From Hyphomicrobiales bacterium (GTDB taxonomy: Bacteria > Pseudomonadota > Alphaproteobacteria > Rhizobiales > JAJFHB01), in assembly GCA_021775615.1 (NCBI GenBank), contig JAJFHL010000264.1:1-35733 (forward strand): a DNA stretch of 35,733 nt, written 5' to 3'. Under the pieces are notes generated by a model. The model was not told the DNA's origin and searched no databases. It saw nothing but the letters and a program-made list of their open reading frames with translations. Below are positions 1 to 8,735 of this stretch, piece after piece. Numbering within the stretch: the first letter of the stretch is position 1; every line of letters starts with the position of its first letter. A program made the translations under genes and the position numbers.

Positions 1-1
1 G

Positions 2-259
2 GTCGGCATCCCGCATCAGGTGGTCGGCCATCCGGTCATGTTCGACGTGGTCTTCACCGCCGATCCGGTGCACAACTACCGGCACATCCTTGCTCATGAC
101 GCGAGCCTGCTCCTGCGTTTCAATGCCTTGATGCGTGAACACGGGATTCTCAAGGGCGACCACAAGTTCTACATCTCGCTGGCGCATGACGAAGCCGATA
201 TCGCGCAGACCGTTGCCGCGATTGCCTCGTCGGCGGATGTGATGGCGGTGGAGCTCTGA
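2..259 (+). CDS. Class III aminotransferase, C-terminal fragment (glutamate-1-semialdehyde aminomutase-like)
   Basis: This is an open frame entering from the left edge and ending at a TGA at 257-259, so only about the last 85 residues are present. The tail has the pattern of PLP-dependent class III aminotransferases of the HemL-like group: a G-H-P-V-M-F-D beta strand, then a D-x-x-L-x-x-R-F-N helix, then E-H-G-I-L-K-G and an I-S-L-A-H-D-E-A-D-I end. The catalytic lysine and PLP site lie outside the window, so substrate and activity cannot be judged. True tetrapyrrole-pathway HemL is possible, but relatives acting on other amino compounds share this tail. The cytochrome c gene follows after 28 bases on the same strand, so the two may be co-transcribed. 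Confidence 0.75.
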   Translation, partial: VGIPHQVVGHPVMFDVVFTADPVHNYRHILAHDASLLLRFNALMREHGILKGDHKFYISLAHDEADIAQTVAAIASSADVMAVEL

Positions 260-287
260 GGCCCCGGCCAACCGGAGAGGCACCACG

Positions 288-992
288 ATGCGAGCTGTTT
301 TCGCCGCGCTTGCCCTGGCTGTCGCGTTTGCGATGCCGCACATGGCGCTGGCGCAGGGCGATCCTGCGAGCGGCGCAAAGGCCTATTACATCTGCTACAA
401 CTGCCATTCGCTTGAGCCAGGCGTTCATCTGACAGGTCCCAGCCTGGCCGGCCTGTGGGGTAAGAAGGCGGGCTCCGTCGAAGGTTTCACGCGCTATTCG
501 CAGGCGCTTCAGGCGGCGGAGTTTGCGTGGACGGAGCAGACCCTCGACGCCTGGTTCAAGGACCCGAAGGCGCTTGTTCCGCGAAGCACGATGATCCTGC
601 GCAATATGGAGCACGCCGGCGTCCGAGCGAACCTGATCGCGTTCCTCAAGATTGCACTTGGGCCGGGCGGCAGAGCCGAAGTCGTGGCGCAGGGCCTCCT
701 GTCGGACGAACATGCGATGGGCCGGGTGCCCAAGGCTCTCAGGGACGCGGCACCTGACCGGCAGGTCACCGGCATCCGCCACTGCGGCGATGCCTATGTG
801 GTGAGCACCGCGGACGGTGCCGAAACTCTGTTCTGGGAGCGCAATCTTCACTTCAAGACCGACGCTGGAGACAGAGGGCCTCGGCCCGGCCATCCGGTGC
901 TTGTGGAGATCGGTTCGGTTGGCGACCGGGCGTCGGTGGTTTTTGCAAGTCCAGCGGAACTGGCGCTGGCCGTCGAGCACACCTGTCCGTAG
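288..992 (+). CDS. Secreted class I cytochrome c with C-terminal extension
   Basis: The 234-residue product begins with a signal peptide ending near A-L-A-Q (residues 20-23). The mature part carries one haem c site, C36-Y-N-C39-H40, and a likely axial Met102 in R-S-T-M, in a fold of cytochrome c class I size (residues 25-125). It should be a periplasmic electron carrier. Residues 130-234 form a further domain that I do not recognise; it contains two cysteines (in R-H-C-G-D and H-T-C-P) that could form a disulfide. The start is supported by a GAGAGG ribosome site about 8 bases upstream. The gene follows the aminotransferase fragment by 28 bases and converges on the minus-strand gene ending at 1011. 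The redox partner is not evident. Confidence 0.85.
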   Translation: MRAVFAALALAVAFAMPHMALAQGDPASGAKAYYICYNCHSLEPGVHLTGPSLAGLWGKKAGSVEGFTRYSQALQAAEFAWTEQTLDAWFKDPKALVPRSTMILRNMEHAGVRANLIAFLKIALGPGGRAEVVAQGLLSDEHAMGRVPKALRDAAPDRQVTGIRHCGDAYVVSTADGAETLFWERNLHFKTDAGDRGPRPGHPVLVEIGSVGDRASVVFASPAELALAVEHTCP

Positions 993-1010
993 TGAACACT
1001 GTCTCGACTA

Positions 1011-2183
1011 TTACCGGGGCGGCAAAATCACGATGGACTTGTCGTACTCTCTGATTTCGAGACGACCAATGGTTCCTCCTTCATGCACGGTTTGAGTGCG
1101 TACCGGTACACGCGCTTCAGGATCGATGAAGACAACGCGATCTTCTGTCGGCAGGTAGGCCCCATTCCGGTCTTCGTAGAGCTGATACTCGAAGCGCCTA
1201 TAAGTATGGTTATCCTTTATCAAGTATCCGGCGCATTCCACGAGACCAATCAGTCCTGTCGGTGTTTGCAGTAACCAGCGAAGTTGTTCAAATGTATGCG
1301 GAATTTCACTCGTATCCCTCCTGCTCTCCCATTCACCCTCGCCAATCCTTGTCCAAATCCGATTGCCGATGATCACCTTTTCGGAACTGCTGCGATGCGT
1401 CGATTTCAGGCGGAACGCGTTCGAAGGAACGACCTCGCCCGTCCACAACTGTCCAGCAATGTGCCAGTTGCTAACTTCGAAACGGAACGGCCCGGCGGTT
1501 TCACCATGCTGAATTGCCCCGAGCAGCTCGGTTCTGCAGGCCGGATCTGATTTCGCCTGAGCCTCGTTCAGTGCAGCGAGTGACTGCTCGCGTCTCCCTA
1601 CCGTATCGACGGTTGGCGGATCGACTGTAATCGATTGATCGTACGTATAGCGTGTTACGATGTGGGTCCGCCGGGAGGTGTCTGTCGCCTCGTATTGCAA
1701 CGGCCATCCGCTCAGCGCCTCCACAAATAGGGCTTCGACTGTGTTTGGCGTCATCCAATGTGCACGCTCGAACCCCTCAACCATGACACCATCTATTTTG
1801 GTATGCCCGAGGCATTTCGTGTTCCCGGCAGCTGTTGGCACCAGAGGTGCGGCGGGAGTGACCTGGTTGGGCAGATGCTTGGCCGCAAGTTTTGGGTGAA
1901 ACCAGCCGAACGCATCTTTGCTCCAGGACAGTTTGCCGATGCGAACCTGCTCGGTAATGCCGCCGCGCGGGCCATCATGGTGCTTTATGTGCCACGACGT
2001 CCCCGGCACTACTTTTCCGGTCGACGTTGTCTTTTCGTCTTCGACAATGAGCGTTTGCTGAAAGTGAAATGAACCGAAACTCTCAAACTTTGAGAATGCC
2101 GCATGCACGTCCATCCTGCACTCGGAAATGGCCGGTGAGGTCGGCAGGCAAATGAGGAGTGCAAACAACAAAAGAGCGCGCAT
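1011..2183 (-). CDS. Secreted protein of two similar LolA-like halves, unknown function
   Basis: The 390-residue product starts at an ATG followed by a clear signal peptide ([14 protein letters not shown]) with cleavage near A-I-S-E; an AAAGGA motif lies upstream. A longer frame back to 2297 would add 38 polar residues before the signal peptide and is unlikely. The mature protein looks like two copies of one domain. Each begins with a C-R motif, passes through a G-x-V-V-P strand, has I-G-x-x-x-W motifs, a central C-x-G/C-A-G, and ends with Y-D-x-S-I-x-(V/L)-x-P-P (about residues 195-200 and at the C-terminus). The strand pattern suggests an outer-membrane-lipoprotein-carrier-like (LolA/LppX) beta fold, but this is inferred from pattern only. 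The region is visibly less GC-rich than its neighbours. Confidence 0.7.
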   Translation of the reverse strand: MRALLLFALLICLPTSPAISECRMDVHAAFSKFESFGSFHFQQTLIVEDEKTTSTGKVVPGTSWHIKHHDGPRGGITEQVRIGKLSWSKDAFGWFHPKLAAKHLPNQVTPAAPLVPTAAGNTKCLGHTKIDGVMVEGFERAHWMTPNTVEALFVEALSGWPLQYEATDTSRRTHIVTRYTYDQSITVDPPTVDTVGRREQSLAALNEAQAKSDPACRTELLGAIQHGETAGPFRFEVSNWHIAGQLWTGEVVPSNAFRLKSTHRSSSEKVIIGNRIWTRIGEGEWESRRDTSEIPHTFEQLRWLLQTPTGLIGLVECAGYLIKDNHTYRRFEYQLYEDRNGAYLPTEDRVVFIDPEARVPVRTQTVHEGGTIGRLEIREYDKSIVILPPR

Positions 2184-2351
2184 CGGCTCTCGTCGTCCTT
2201 TTTCGCAAGGGGGCGGCAAACACCCTGTTCCATGTGCACGAGCACTGGAAGTTCTTCGTATTTTACACGATATAGTGCCGCGCTCTGGCATTTTCACGCT
2301 TTGCCCTGTATGGGAGGTGCCTTCGCGGCGTTGAGCGGGAGGAACGCACCC

Positions 2352-3455
2352 ATGAAAGTCGAAGCGATCAAGGTCTATCAGGTCGACCTGCCCCTGAAAG
2401 AGGGGCGCTATTCCTGGTCAGATGGCAAGTATGTCGAGGTGTTCGACTGCACGATTGTCGAGATCGAGACCGATCAGAACATGTCCGGCGTCGGCGAAGT
2501 GTGCCCGCTGGGGCCGTTCTACCTGCCCGCCTATGGGCCGGGTGCCCGGACCGGTATCGCCGAGCTTGCGCCGCATCTTCTGGGCTGCAATCCGAGCGAG
2601 ACCGGCGTCGTCAATCTCATCATGGACCAGGCGCTGCTCGGTCACCCTTACGCCAAGTCGGCGATCGACATGGCGTGCTGGGATCTGGCCGGCAAGAAGG
2701 CGGGCAGCCCGGTCTGCGATCTCTTCGGCGGGCGGCACGGCGACGACGTGGTGCTCTACCGGGCGATCAGCCAGCAGAGCGCCGACGAGATGGCGCGCAA
2801 CATCGCCGGTTACCGGGACGAGGGCTATACGCGGTTCCAGCTCAAGGTCGGCGGCGACCCGGACGACGACATCGCCCGTATCTTCGCGACCCGCGAAATC
2901 CTCGACAACGGCGAGGTGCTGGTGGCCGACGCCAATACCGGCTGGCTGATGCATGAGGCGGCACGGGTCGCCGATGCGGTGGCCAAGCTCGATGTCTATA
3001 TCGAACAGCCCTGCAAGACCTACGAGGAATGTCTGACGATCCGGCGCCGCACCGCACGGCCATTCGTGCTCGACGAGAATGTCGACGGGGTGCACATGCT
3101 GCTGCGCGCCTTCGCGGACGGCGCCATGGATGTGATCAACCTCAAGATCTCCAAGGTCGGCGGCCTCACCAAGGCGCGCCAGATCCGCGACCTGTGCGCA
3201 ACGCTCGGCATCGCCATGACCATCGAGGACAGCTGGGGCGGCGATGTGGTGACCGCCGCCATCGCGCATCTGGCGCACTCCACGCCCGAGCGCTTCCGGT
3301 TTACGTCGACGGATTTCAATTCCTACGTCACGGTGAGCAATGCGTCGGGAGCGCCCAGGCGTGAGAACGGCCGGATGCGGGCGGGCACCGCGCCGGGGCT
3401 CGGCGTGGAGTTGAACCGCGATGCTCTTGGGGAGCCGGTTGCCGTGTACAGCTGA
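2352..3455 (+). CDS. Mandelate racemase/muconate lactonizing family enzyme (hydroxyproline-betaine epimerase / cis-3-hydroxyproline dehydratase-like)
   Basis: The 367-residue enolase-superfamily enzyme starts at an ATG preceded by GGGAGGA; a longer frame from 2232 lacks support. The N-terminal capping domain is residues 1-125 and the barrel is 130-350. Likely catalytic lysines are K165 (in Q-L-K-V-G-G) and K265 (in N-L-K-I-S-K-V-G-G), and likely Mg2+ ligands are D193, E218 (in I-E-Q-P-C) and D241 (in L-D-E-N). This two-lysine layout and the E-Q-P-C motif match the family that contains 4-hydroxyproline betaine 2-epimerase (HpbD) and cis-3-hydroxy-L-proline dehydratase. The substrate is inferred, not proven. 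It converges on the GntR gene and is read away from the minus-strand gene at 1011-2183. A paralogue lies at 14658-15761. Confidence 0.85.
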   Translation: MKVEAIKVYQVDLPLKEGRYSWSDGKYVEVFDCTIVEIETDQNMSGVGEVCPLGPFYLPAYGPGARTGIAELAPHLLGCNPSETGVVNLIMDQALLGHPYAKSAIDMACWDLAGKKAGSPVCDLFGGRHGDDVVLYRAISQQSADEMARNIAGYRDEGYTRFQLKVGGDPDDDIARIFATREILDNGEVLVADANTGWLMHEAARVADAVAKLDVYIEQPCKTYEECLTIRRRTARPFVLDENVDGVHMLLRAFADGAMDVINLKISKVGGLTKARQIRDLCATLGIAMTIEDSWGGDVVTAAIAHLAHSTPERFRFTSTDFNSYVTVSNASGAPRRENGRMRAGTAPGLGVELNRDALGEPVAVYS

Positions 3456-3474
3456 GACACGAAATTGAGAGCGT

Positions 3475-3519
3475 TGTTCACCTGTACCAAGTGAACATAC
3501 ATCCCGCATCAAGTGCGGG
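3475..3519. terminator. Two stem-loops between convergent genes, possible bidirectional terminator
   Basis: The 76-base gap between two convergent genes holds two inverted repeats. The first has arms TGTTCAC (3475-3481) and GTGAACA (3491-3497) with a 9-base loop. The second has arms CCCGCA (3503-3508) and TGCGGG (3514-3519) with a 5-base loop. Position and structure fit transcription termination for both genes, but neither stem has a clear T-tract, so factor-assisted or weak termination is as likely. Confidence 0.45.
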
Positions 3520-3531
3520 GCGTGCCAAATC

Positions 3532-4260
3532 TCATGAAGTTGATGCCGTCACCGAGATTCCCGACGTGCGGCGCCGCGACATGTAGCTGAGGAACCGGGC
3601 ACTCACCTGATTTGTGTGCTCGCGGGCAAGCTTCTCGGCGAGATCCGCGTCCTGCGCCTCGATGGCGTCAATGATCTGGTAATGCTCTTCATTGAGGCTT
3701 GGCGGCATTGTGTCGTCGAAGGAGCGGAAGTAGAGCCGCAGGAACCGGCGGCCCTCGTCCATCAGGCGTGCCACCTGGTCGGTCAGGTAACGATTGTCCG
3801 AGGCCTGCGCGATGCGCACATGGAAATCCCGGTTGGCCTCGATCATGACCAAAACGTCGCGTTTTGCGACCGCGTCCTCGAATGTCTGCTGCTGGGCGCG
3901 GATGGCCGTCAGGTGAGCATCGGTGCGGTGCTCCGCGGCAAGCCTCGTCGTTGCCCGCTGGAGCAGGTCGAGGGCGTCGATATAGTCGGGGAACTCTTCC
4001 ATCCGCAGTGGCGTCACCATTGTGGACTTGTTCGGCAAGGTGGTCACCAGCCCTTCGCTGCCGAGCCGGATCAGGGCTTCACGAACCGGAGAGCGGGACA
4101 GGTTGAACTGGCGGCCGATGCGCACTTCATCGAGGACCTCTCCCGGAGCGATCTCCAGGCGCAAGATCTCCTCGCGCAGCGCGCGATAGACACGTAGCGC
4201 GCCCTGACCGCGGCCATTTGGTTTTGGCGCGGTGGGCCTGTTGACGGCTCCAGTGGTCAT
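3532..4260 (-). CDS. GntR-family transcriptional regulator, FCD (FadR-like) subfamily
   Basis: The 242-residue protein starts at an ATG with GGGGAG about 4 bases upstream. The N-terminal winged helix-turn-helix (about residues 20-85) carries the GntR pattern E-I-L-x-x-x-I-A-P-G-x-x-L followed by L-S-R-S-P-V-R-E-A-L-x-R-L and G-L-V. The C-terminal all-helical FCD effector domain includes probable metal/ligand residues in R-D-F-H, E-E-H and R-E-H. Such regulators usually repress a neighbouring catabolic operon and release DNA on binding a small acid. The divergent DapA-type/aldehyde dehydrogenase pair and the inverted repeat at 4336-4356 fit local control of cluster A. The ligand is unknown. 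Confidence 0.88.
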   Translation of the reverse strand: MTTGAVNRPTAPKPNGRGQGALRVYRALREEILRLEIAPGEVLDEVRIGRQFNLSRSPVREALIRLGSEGLVTTLPNKSTMVTPLRMEEFPDYIDALDLLQRATTRLAAEHRTDAHLTAIRAQQQTFEDAVAKRDVLVMIEANRDFHVRIAQASDNRYLTDQVARLMDEGRRFLRLYFRSFDDTMPPSLNEEHYQIIDAIEAQDADLAEKLAREHTNQVSARFLSYMSRRRTSGISVTASTS

Positions 4261-4335
4261 CGTTCTCCCCGATCGGCACAATACTAGCCGCAAAATGACA
4301 CGCCAGCGGAACTTTCATCGAAAAGGGTGTTGATT

Positions 4336-4356
4336 TTGTATACATTGTGTGTACAA
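4336..4356. promoter_or_regulatory. Inverted repeat, candidate GntR operator
   Basis: Arms TTGTATACA (4336-4344) and TGTGTACAA (4348-4356) flank a TTG spacer and match as an inverted repeat with one mismatch. TGTATACA-type palindromes are typical binding sites of FCD-family GntR regulators. The site lies 75 bases upstream of the regulator start and 123 bases upstream of the DapA-type gene, so it could govern both directions. Confidence 0.55.
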
Positions 4357-4479
4357 TTAGAGCGATTATGGTCACGCGCCCTGCGGCTTCAACGAAGCGC
4401 GAGTGATTTCGCATACCAAACAAAAGCTTGATACTGTGCTTCGACTCGTGCTGGCGCAGGTTTGACAGGGAGAACGCGA

Positions 4480-5433
4480 ATGAATTTCGAAGGCATCATC
4501 CCCCCTATTCTGACGCCGTTCAACGACGACCATTCGGTCGACGAGGCGGGTTACGCCAGGATGATCGAGTTCATGATCGACGGTGGCGTGCACGCCATTA
4601 TCGTTGGCGGGACCACCGGCGAATACTACGCCATGACCCATGAAGAGCGGGTGCGCCAGTTTCATTTCGCCAAGGACGTGATCGGCGGCCGCGTGCCCAT
4701 GCTGGCGGGGGTCAACGACGCGCGTACCGAAGACGCGGCCGAGCTTGCCGGCGCGGCGAAGGACGCCGGCGCCGACGGCATTCTCATTGCCGCGCCCTAT
4801 TACTCGCTGCCCACGGAGCGCGAGCTCGTCAGCCATTGCCTGATGGTCGACCGGGCGGCGGGGCTTCCGGTCATGCTCTACAATTACCCGGGGCGCACCG
4901 GTGTGATGATGGGCGAGGAATTCCTTGAGCGCGTCGCCCAGAACGCCAATTTCCAGTGCATCAAGGAAGCCAGCGGCGACATCAACCGGGTGCACCTGCT
5001 GGCCCGCGAATTCTCCCATATCCAGCTGTCCTGCGGCTGCGAGGACCAGGCGCTCGAGTTCTATGTCTGGGGTGCGACGAGCTGGGTGACGCCGATGGGC
5101 AACTTCTTCCCCGAAGAGGTGGTCGCGTTCCACAACATGTGCACGATCGACCATGATTTCGTGAAGGCCAAGCGCATGATGCTGGCGCTCCTGCCGATCA
5201 CCTCGGTGCTCGAGGGCGGCGGCAAGTACCTGCAAAGCGTCAAGTTCAGTGCCGAGTTCTACGGCCTGCCCGCCGGCCCGGTGCGCAAGCCCCTGCGCCC
5301 GCTCAAGAAAGAGCAGCGCCGCGAATTGCGCGAAGTCCTCAACACCGCCAAGACCACCATGCGCCAGATCCTGGCCGATGACACATCCGCCGCACAGGAG
5401 GTGCCCCATGTCCGGCTTGTTGACCAAGGCTGA
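4480..5433 (+). CDS. DapA/DHDPS-family lyase (dihydrodipicolinate synthase-like)
   Basis: The 317-residue class I aldolase-type barrel starts at an ATG preceded by AGGGAG. It shows the family substrate loop G-G-T-T-G-E (residues 43-48), Tyr134 in L-Y-N-Y-P-G-R-T, and the Schiff-base lysine K162 in C-I-K-E-A-S-G-D. It should bind a 2-oxo acid through the lysine and catalyse aldol cleavage, condensation or dehydration. Family members used in catabolism include pyrroline-4-hydroxy-2-carboxylate deaminase and 2-keto-3-deoxy-sugar acid enzymes; context does not settle which. Its 3' end overlaps the aldehyde dehydrogenase gene by 26 bases, so the two are translated from one message, probably under the GntR regulator at 3532-4260. 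Confidence 0.87.
   Translation: MNFEGIIPPILTPFNDDHSVDEAGYARMIEFMIDGGVHAIIVGGTTGEYYAMTHEERVRQFHFAKDVIGGRVPMLAGVNDARTEDAAELAGAAKDAGADGILIAAPYYSLPTERELVSHCLMVDRAAGLPVMLYNYPGRTGVMMGEEFLERVAQNANFQCIKEASGDINRVHLLAREFSHIQLSCGCEDQALEFYVWGATSWVTPMGNFFPEEVVAFHNMCTIDHDFVKAKRMMLALLPITSVLEGGGKYLQSVKFSAEFYGLPAGPVRKPLRPLKKEQRRELREVLNTAKTTMRQILADDTSAAQEVPHVRLVDQG
5396..5403 (+). promoter_or_regulatory. Strong ribosome binding site inside the upstream gene
   Basis: AGGAGGTG lies within the DapA-type coding region, 4 bases before the ATG at 5408. It fixes the start of the aldehyde dehydrogenase and shows that the longer open frame from 5249 is not used. Confidence 0.8.
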
Positions 5434-6934
5434 ATACCAGTCGATCGCGACGGCGCTGGAGTTTCCCACCAACGCCTTCATCAACGGCAGGTTCATGCCG
5501 GCCAAGTCGGGCGAAACCTTCGAGACGGTCAATCCGGCGGACGGCCAGGTGATCACGCAGATCGCGTCCTGCGGCAGCGAGGACATCGATCTGGCGGTGA
5601 CCAAGGCGCGCGAGGTCTTCGAGCGCGGCCACTGGTCGAAGATGCATCCGACAGAACGCAAGAAGACGATGATCAGGCTGGTCAAGCTTCTGGCGCGCCA
5701 CCGCAACGAGCTGGCGGTCCTGGAATCGGTCGAAAGCGGCAAGCCGATCCTCGACTGCACGACCATCGACCTGCCGGAAACCATGCACTGCCTGGAATGG
5801 CACGCGGAGGCCGCGGACAAACTTTACGATCAGATCTCACCGTCCGGCGATGATGCGCTCGGGCTGATCGTCAAGGAGCCGGTCGGCGTTGTGGCCTGTG
5901 TGCTGCCGTGGAACTTTCCCCTGATGATGCTGGCCTGGAAGATCGGTCCGGCGCTGGCCGCCGGCAACTCGGTGATCGTCAAGCCTGCCGAGCAGACCTC
6001 CATGTCGGCGCTCAGGCTGGCCGATCTGGCGATCGAGGCGGGTATCCCTGCCGGCGTGCTCAATGTGGTTCCCGGCCTTGGCGAAACCGCCGGCCAGGCC
6101 ATCGGCATGCATTCCGGCATCGATGCGGTGTCGTTCACCGGCTCAACCGAGGTGGGACGCAAGTTCCTTGAACATTCCGCCCGCTCGAACCTCAAGCGGA
6201 TCGTGCTCGAATGCGGCGGCAAGAACCCGTGCGTGGTGCTTGAAGACGCCGAAAATCTCGATCACGTAGCCGGGCATGTGGCACATGCGGTGTTCTGGAA
6301 CATGGGCCAGAACTGCACCTCGAATTCGCGCCTCATCGTGCACGAAAAGATCAAGGACGATCTGCTCGCCCGGGTGCAGGACAAGACCAACGACTGGCGC
6401 ACCGGCACCCCGCTCGACCCCGCCAACAAGCTCGGCGCCATGGTGACCGAAGAACATTTCGGCAAGGTCATGGGTTACATCGACACGGCCAAGAAGGAAG
6501 GCGCCAGCGTTGCGCGCGGCGGTGAAGCCATCGAGAACGGCGGCGGATACTACATCGCCCCGACCATCTTCGACGGCGTCAATTCGGACATGACCATCGC
6601 GCGTGAGGAGATCTTCGGGCCGGTGCTTTCGGTGATTCCGGTGGCCAATGAGGAAGAAGCCGTCCAGGCTGCGAATGACACGTGTTTCGGCCTGCAGGCC
6701 TCGGTGTTCACGTCGCACCTCAAAAGAGCCCACCGGGTGGCCCGCGCCATCCAGGCGGGCACCGTCACGATCAACTGCTATGGCGAGGGCGACATCACGA
6801 CCCCGTTCGGAGGCTACAAGATGTCGGGCTTCGGCGGGCGCGACAACTCGCTGATGGCGCACGACCAGTATACCGAGACCAAGACCATCTGGATCGATCT
6901 GAGTGACGACGAGGTGGACGCGGAGGTCGAGTAA
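5408..6934 (+). CDS. NAD(P)+-dependent aldehyde dehydrogenase (PuuC/AldA-like)
   Basis: The 508-residue product has full family length. Hallmarks are P-W-N-F-P (residues 167-171), the nucleotide-binding F-T-G-S-T-E-V-G (243-250), general base Glu268 in L-E-C-G-G-K-N and catalytic Cys303 in G-Q-N-C-T. The end, P-F-G-G-Y-K-M-S-G-F-G-G-R-D, resembles gamma-glutamyl-aminobutyraldehyde dehydrogenase (PuuC) and betaine-aldehyde-type enzymes. It should oxidise an aldehyde or semialdehyde to an acid in the cytoplasm. Coupled to a DapA-type lyase, it could oxidise 2-oxoglutarate semialdehyde as in hydroxyproline breakdown; that pairing is inference. The start is set by the ribosome site at 5396-5403. 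Confidence 0.92.
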   Translation: MSGLLTKAEYQSIATALEFPTNAFINGRFMPAKSGETFETVNPADGQVITQIASCGSEDIDLAVTKAREVFERGHWSKMHPTERKKTMIRLVKLLARHRNELAVLESVESGKPILDCTTIDLPETMHCLEWHAEAADKLYDQISPSGDDALGLIVKEPVGVVACVLPWNFPLMMLAWKIGPALAAGNSVIVKPAEQTSMSALRLADLAIEAGIPAGVLNVVPGLGETAGQAIGMHSGIDAVSFTGSTEVGRKFLEHSARSNLKRIVLECGGKNPCVVLEDAENLDHVAGHVAHAVFWNMGQNCTSNSRLIVHEKIKDDLLARVQDKTNDWRTGTPLDPANKLGAMVTEEHFGKVMGYIDTAKKEGASVARGGEAIENGGGYYIAPTIFDGVNSDMTIAREEIFGPVLSVIPVANEEEAVQAANDTCFGLQASVFTSHLKRAHRVARAIQAGTVTINCYGEGDITTPFGGYKMSGFGGRDNSLMAHDQYTETKTIWIDLSDDEVDAEVE

Positions 6935-6969
6935 GGCCTCCGGTTCATCCACCCCACGTGCGCGACTGA

Positions 6970-6985
6970 CCGCTCAGTTGAGTGG
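6970..6985. terminator. Small stem-loop between convergent genes
   Basis: CCGCTC (6970-6975) can pair with GAGTGG (6980-6985), including one G-T pair, around a 4-base loop, in the 77-base gap between the aldehyde dehydrogenase and the convergent S8 peptidase gene. No T-run follows, so the terminator call is weak. Confidence 0.3.
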
Positions 6986-7011
6986 CTGCGACCCGATTGC
7001 GTGCACGAGTT

Positions 7012-8406
7012 TCAGCACCCGCCGCGCAGCTTGATCAGGCCGTAACCGTAGGTCTGGTCGCGGCCTTCGGGACCGATGTCGTCGACCAGATCGAACGAAG
7101 CGATATCTTCCTCGGACAGAGTGCCGCCGTCGGCGCCGATGCGCAGCTGCGCAAGAATGGCGGTGGTGAAGGCCGCAGCCATGGATGTGCCGCTGTGGTA
7201 CTCGCCGTCTCCACCGGTCTGCGGCGTCCATATGCGCACGCCGGGCGCGGCCAGGTCGATGTAGTCGCCCCGGTTGGCCAGGCGGTAGGGACGCAGGTCC
7301 GCATCCACCGCCGTGGCGGCGATGACCTGCTTGTAGGCGGCGGGGTAGGAGGCGGGACCGACGGGCCCGTTGTTGCCGGCCGCCGCGACCATGACGACAT
7401 CACGCGCGGCGATTCCGGCCACGGCCGCTTCAAGGAGCTTGTTCTCGGGCCCTGACAGGCTGAGGTTGATATGCGTCACCCGCCGGCCGGCAAGCCAATC
7501 GAGTGCGGCGGTGATGCTGGTGGCATTGGTGACGTCATTGCCGTCTTCGGATTTATGAAACACGTCGGCTGCAAAGAGCTGCGCTTTCGGGATCATGCCG
7601 CCGAAATTCTCATCCTTGCGGCCGACCAGCAGGCTGGCGATCGCGGTCCCATGCGCGGTGTCCGACCTTTCTGCGCTGGTGTGAAACCGCTTGGTGCTTA
7701 TGCGCGATTTCTTCAACACGGGCGCCTTGCGGTCAATCGCCGTGTCGACGATGCCGACCCGCAGGTTCTGGCCGCAACTGGCGTCGTTGTTGGACCAGGA
7801 GATGAGCTTTTGCCCGTAGCACCGCTCGTCGCCGCATGAAGCGGCGGCCGGGACATAGATGGCATTGACGGCGAAGTACTCCGCCGGGAACCGGTCGCGC
7901 AGGGACTGCAGCACCGCGGCCGCGTCGGCATCGTCCTGGACCTGGATTCGGGTCACTTCGATGCCGATATTGCCGTAGGCCTGATGCGATCGGACCGGCC
8001 AGTTTTCGCGGCGCAGGAAAAGCCTGGTGGCGATCGACAGGTTGATGCCGATGATGTCTTCGCTCTCACGTGTGTCGGGGCGCTGAACCTGCACGGGCGG
8101 TGTTGCCCGTCGGCGGCGCTGAATGCGTCTGTTGCGGCGCGGCAGGAACTGTCTGAAGAAGCGGTCCGCCCTGAAGCGCCCACGGCGTTTGTTGTTCAGG
8201 ATACCGGCACCGCCGCCGCCCGGGCCAATGCCGCCGCCGCCGCCCCCGCCCCCGCCACCGTCGCCGCCATCACCACCGCCGCCGTCATCGGCCATGGCGG
8301 TCGCACCGAACCAGTTGGTCGACGGCGCAACGCTGGCGGCGCCGAGCAGCACGATCGTGGTGCCAAGTGCCGCACATATGTGCTTCAGAAGTGTCTTCAT
8401 CGTCAT
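7012..8406 (-). CDS. Secreted S8 (subtilisin-like) serine peptidase with glycine-rich N-terminus
   Basis: The 464-residue protein has a signal peptide (residues 1 to about 38, ending A-T-A-M-A-D), a glycine/aspartate-rich stretch (40-68) and an arginine-rich stretch (74-100). A propeptide-like alpha/beta segment follows (about 148-186), then the S8 domain. The triad is visible: Asp221 in G-I-V-D-T, His252 in A-H-G-T-A and Ser407 in S-G-T-S-M-A-A-A, with oxyanion Asn345 in A-A-G-N-N-G-P. It should act in the periplasm or outside the cell. The start is uncertain: ATGs at 8406 and 8400 lie next to the signal peptide, while a GTG at 8430 with GAGG before it would add 8 residues. It resembles the peptidase at 22714-24339 but has no sigma/anti-sigma partner beside it. 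Confidence 0.85.
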   Translation of the reverse strand: MTMKTLLKHICAALGTTIVLLGAASVAPSTNWFGATAMADDGGGGDGGDGGGGGGGGGGIGPGGGGAGILNNKRRGRFRADRFFRQFLPRRNRRIQRRRRATPPVQVQRPDTRESEDIIGINLSIATRLFLRRENWPVRSHQAYGNIGIEVTRIQVQDDADAAAVLQSLRDRFPAEYFAVNAIYVPAAASCGDERCYGQKLISWSNNDASCGQNLRVGIVDTAIDRKAPVLKKSRISTKRFHTSAERSDTAHGTAIASLLVGRKDENFGGMIPKAQLFAADVFHKSEDGNDVTNATSITAALDWLAGRRVTHINLSLSGPENKLLEAAVAGIAARDVVMVAAAGNNGPVGPASYPAAYKQVIAATAVDADLRPYRLANRGDYIDLAAPGVRIWTPQTGGDGEYHSGTSMAAAFTTAILAQLRIGADGGTLSEEDIASFDLVDDIGPEGRDQTYGYGLIKLRGGC

Positions 8407-8735
8407 ATCACTCACCGCGTTGATCTTCACGGTGCCTCAGATCCCGTGTGGCCGGCCCGGACGGATGTCCGGCGGCCTTTATTCGGACAACCGTGCTCCG
8501 TCGATCAACAACGCGTCATGGGGTATTCTATTCCATAGCACATTTCTGAAACTTGAATGTGGCTTGCGGAACACCTGTCGGGTTTGGCGCCGCCGCCGCA
8601 AGTTTTGGCAGCCGTTGGCGGTTCCATTCGTCCCTGCACAAATCATTCGCGTAGAAATTGTACACTTAAAGGATTGCGCAAGGAATTCATGCCACTTTCG
8701 GGCTTCTAAAAGAGTTTAGTAGTTGGGGGCATATC
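8407..8735. promoter_or_regulatory. Divergent intergenic region between the S8 peptidase and the receiver-like gene
   Basis: These roughly 330 bases have no convincing gene and must hold the promoters of both flanking genes. A GC-rich stem-loop with arms CCGGAC (8457-8462) and GTCCGG (8467-8472), loop GGAT, lies in what would be the leader of the peptidase message. The side nearest the receiver-like gene is AT-richer. I could not pick out a confident -35/-10 pair or operator. Confidence 0.45.

Noticed and set aside
4372-5820. A 482-codon minus-strand open frame across the DapA-type and aldehyde dehydrogenase genes
   Set aside because: It is antisense to two clear enzyme genes and has no family features.
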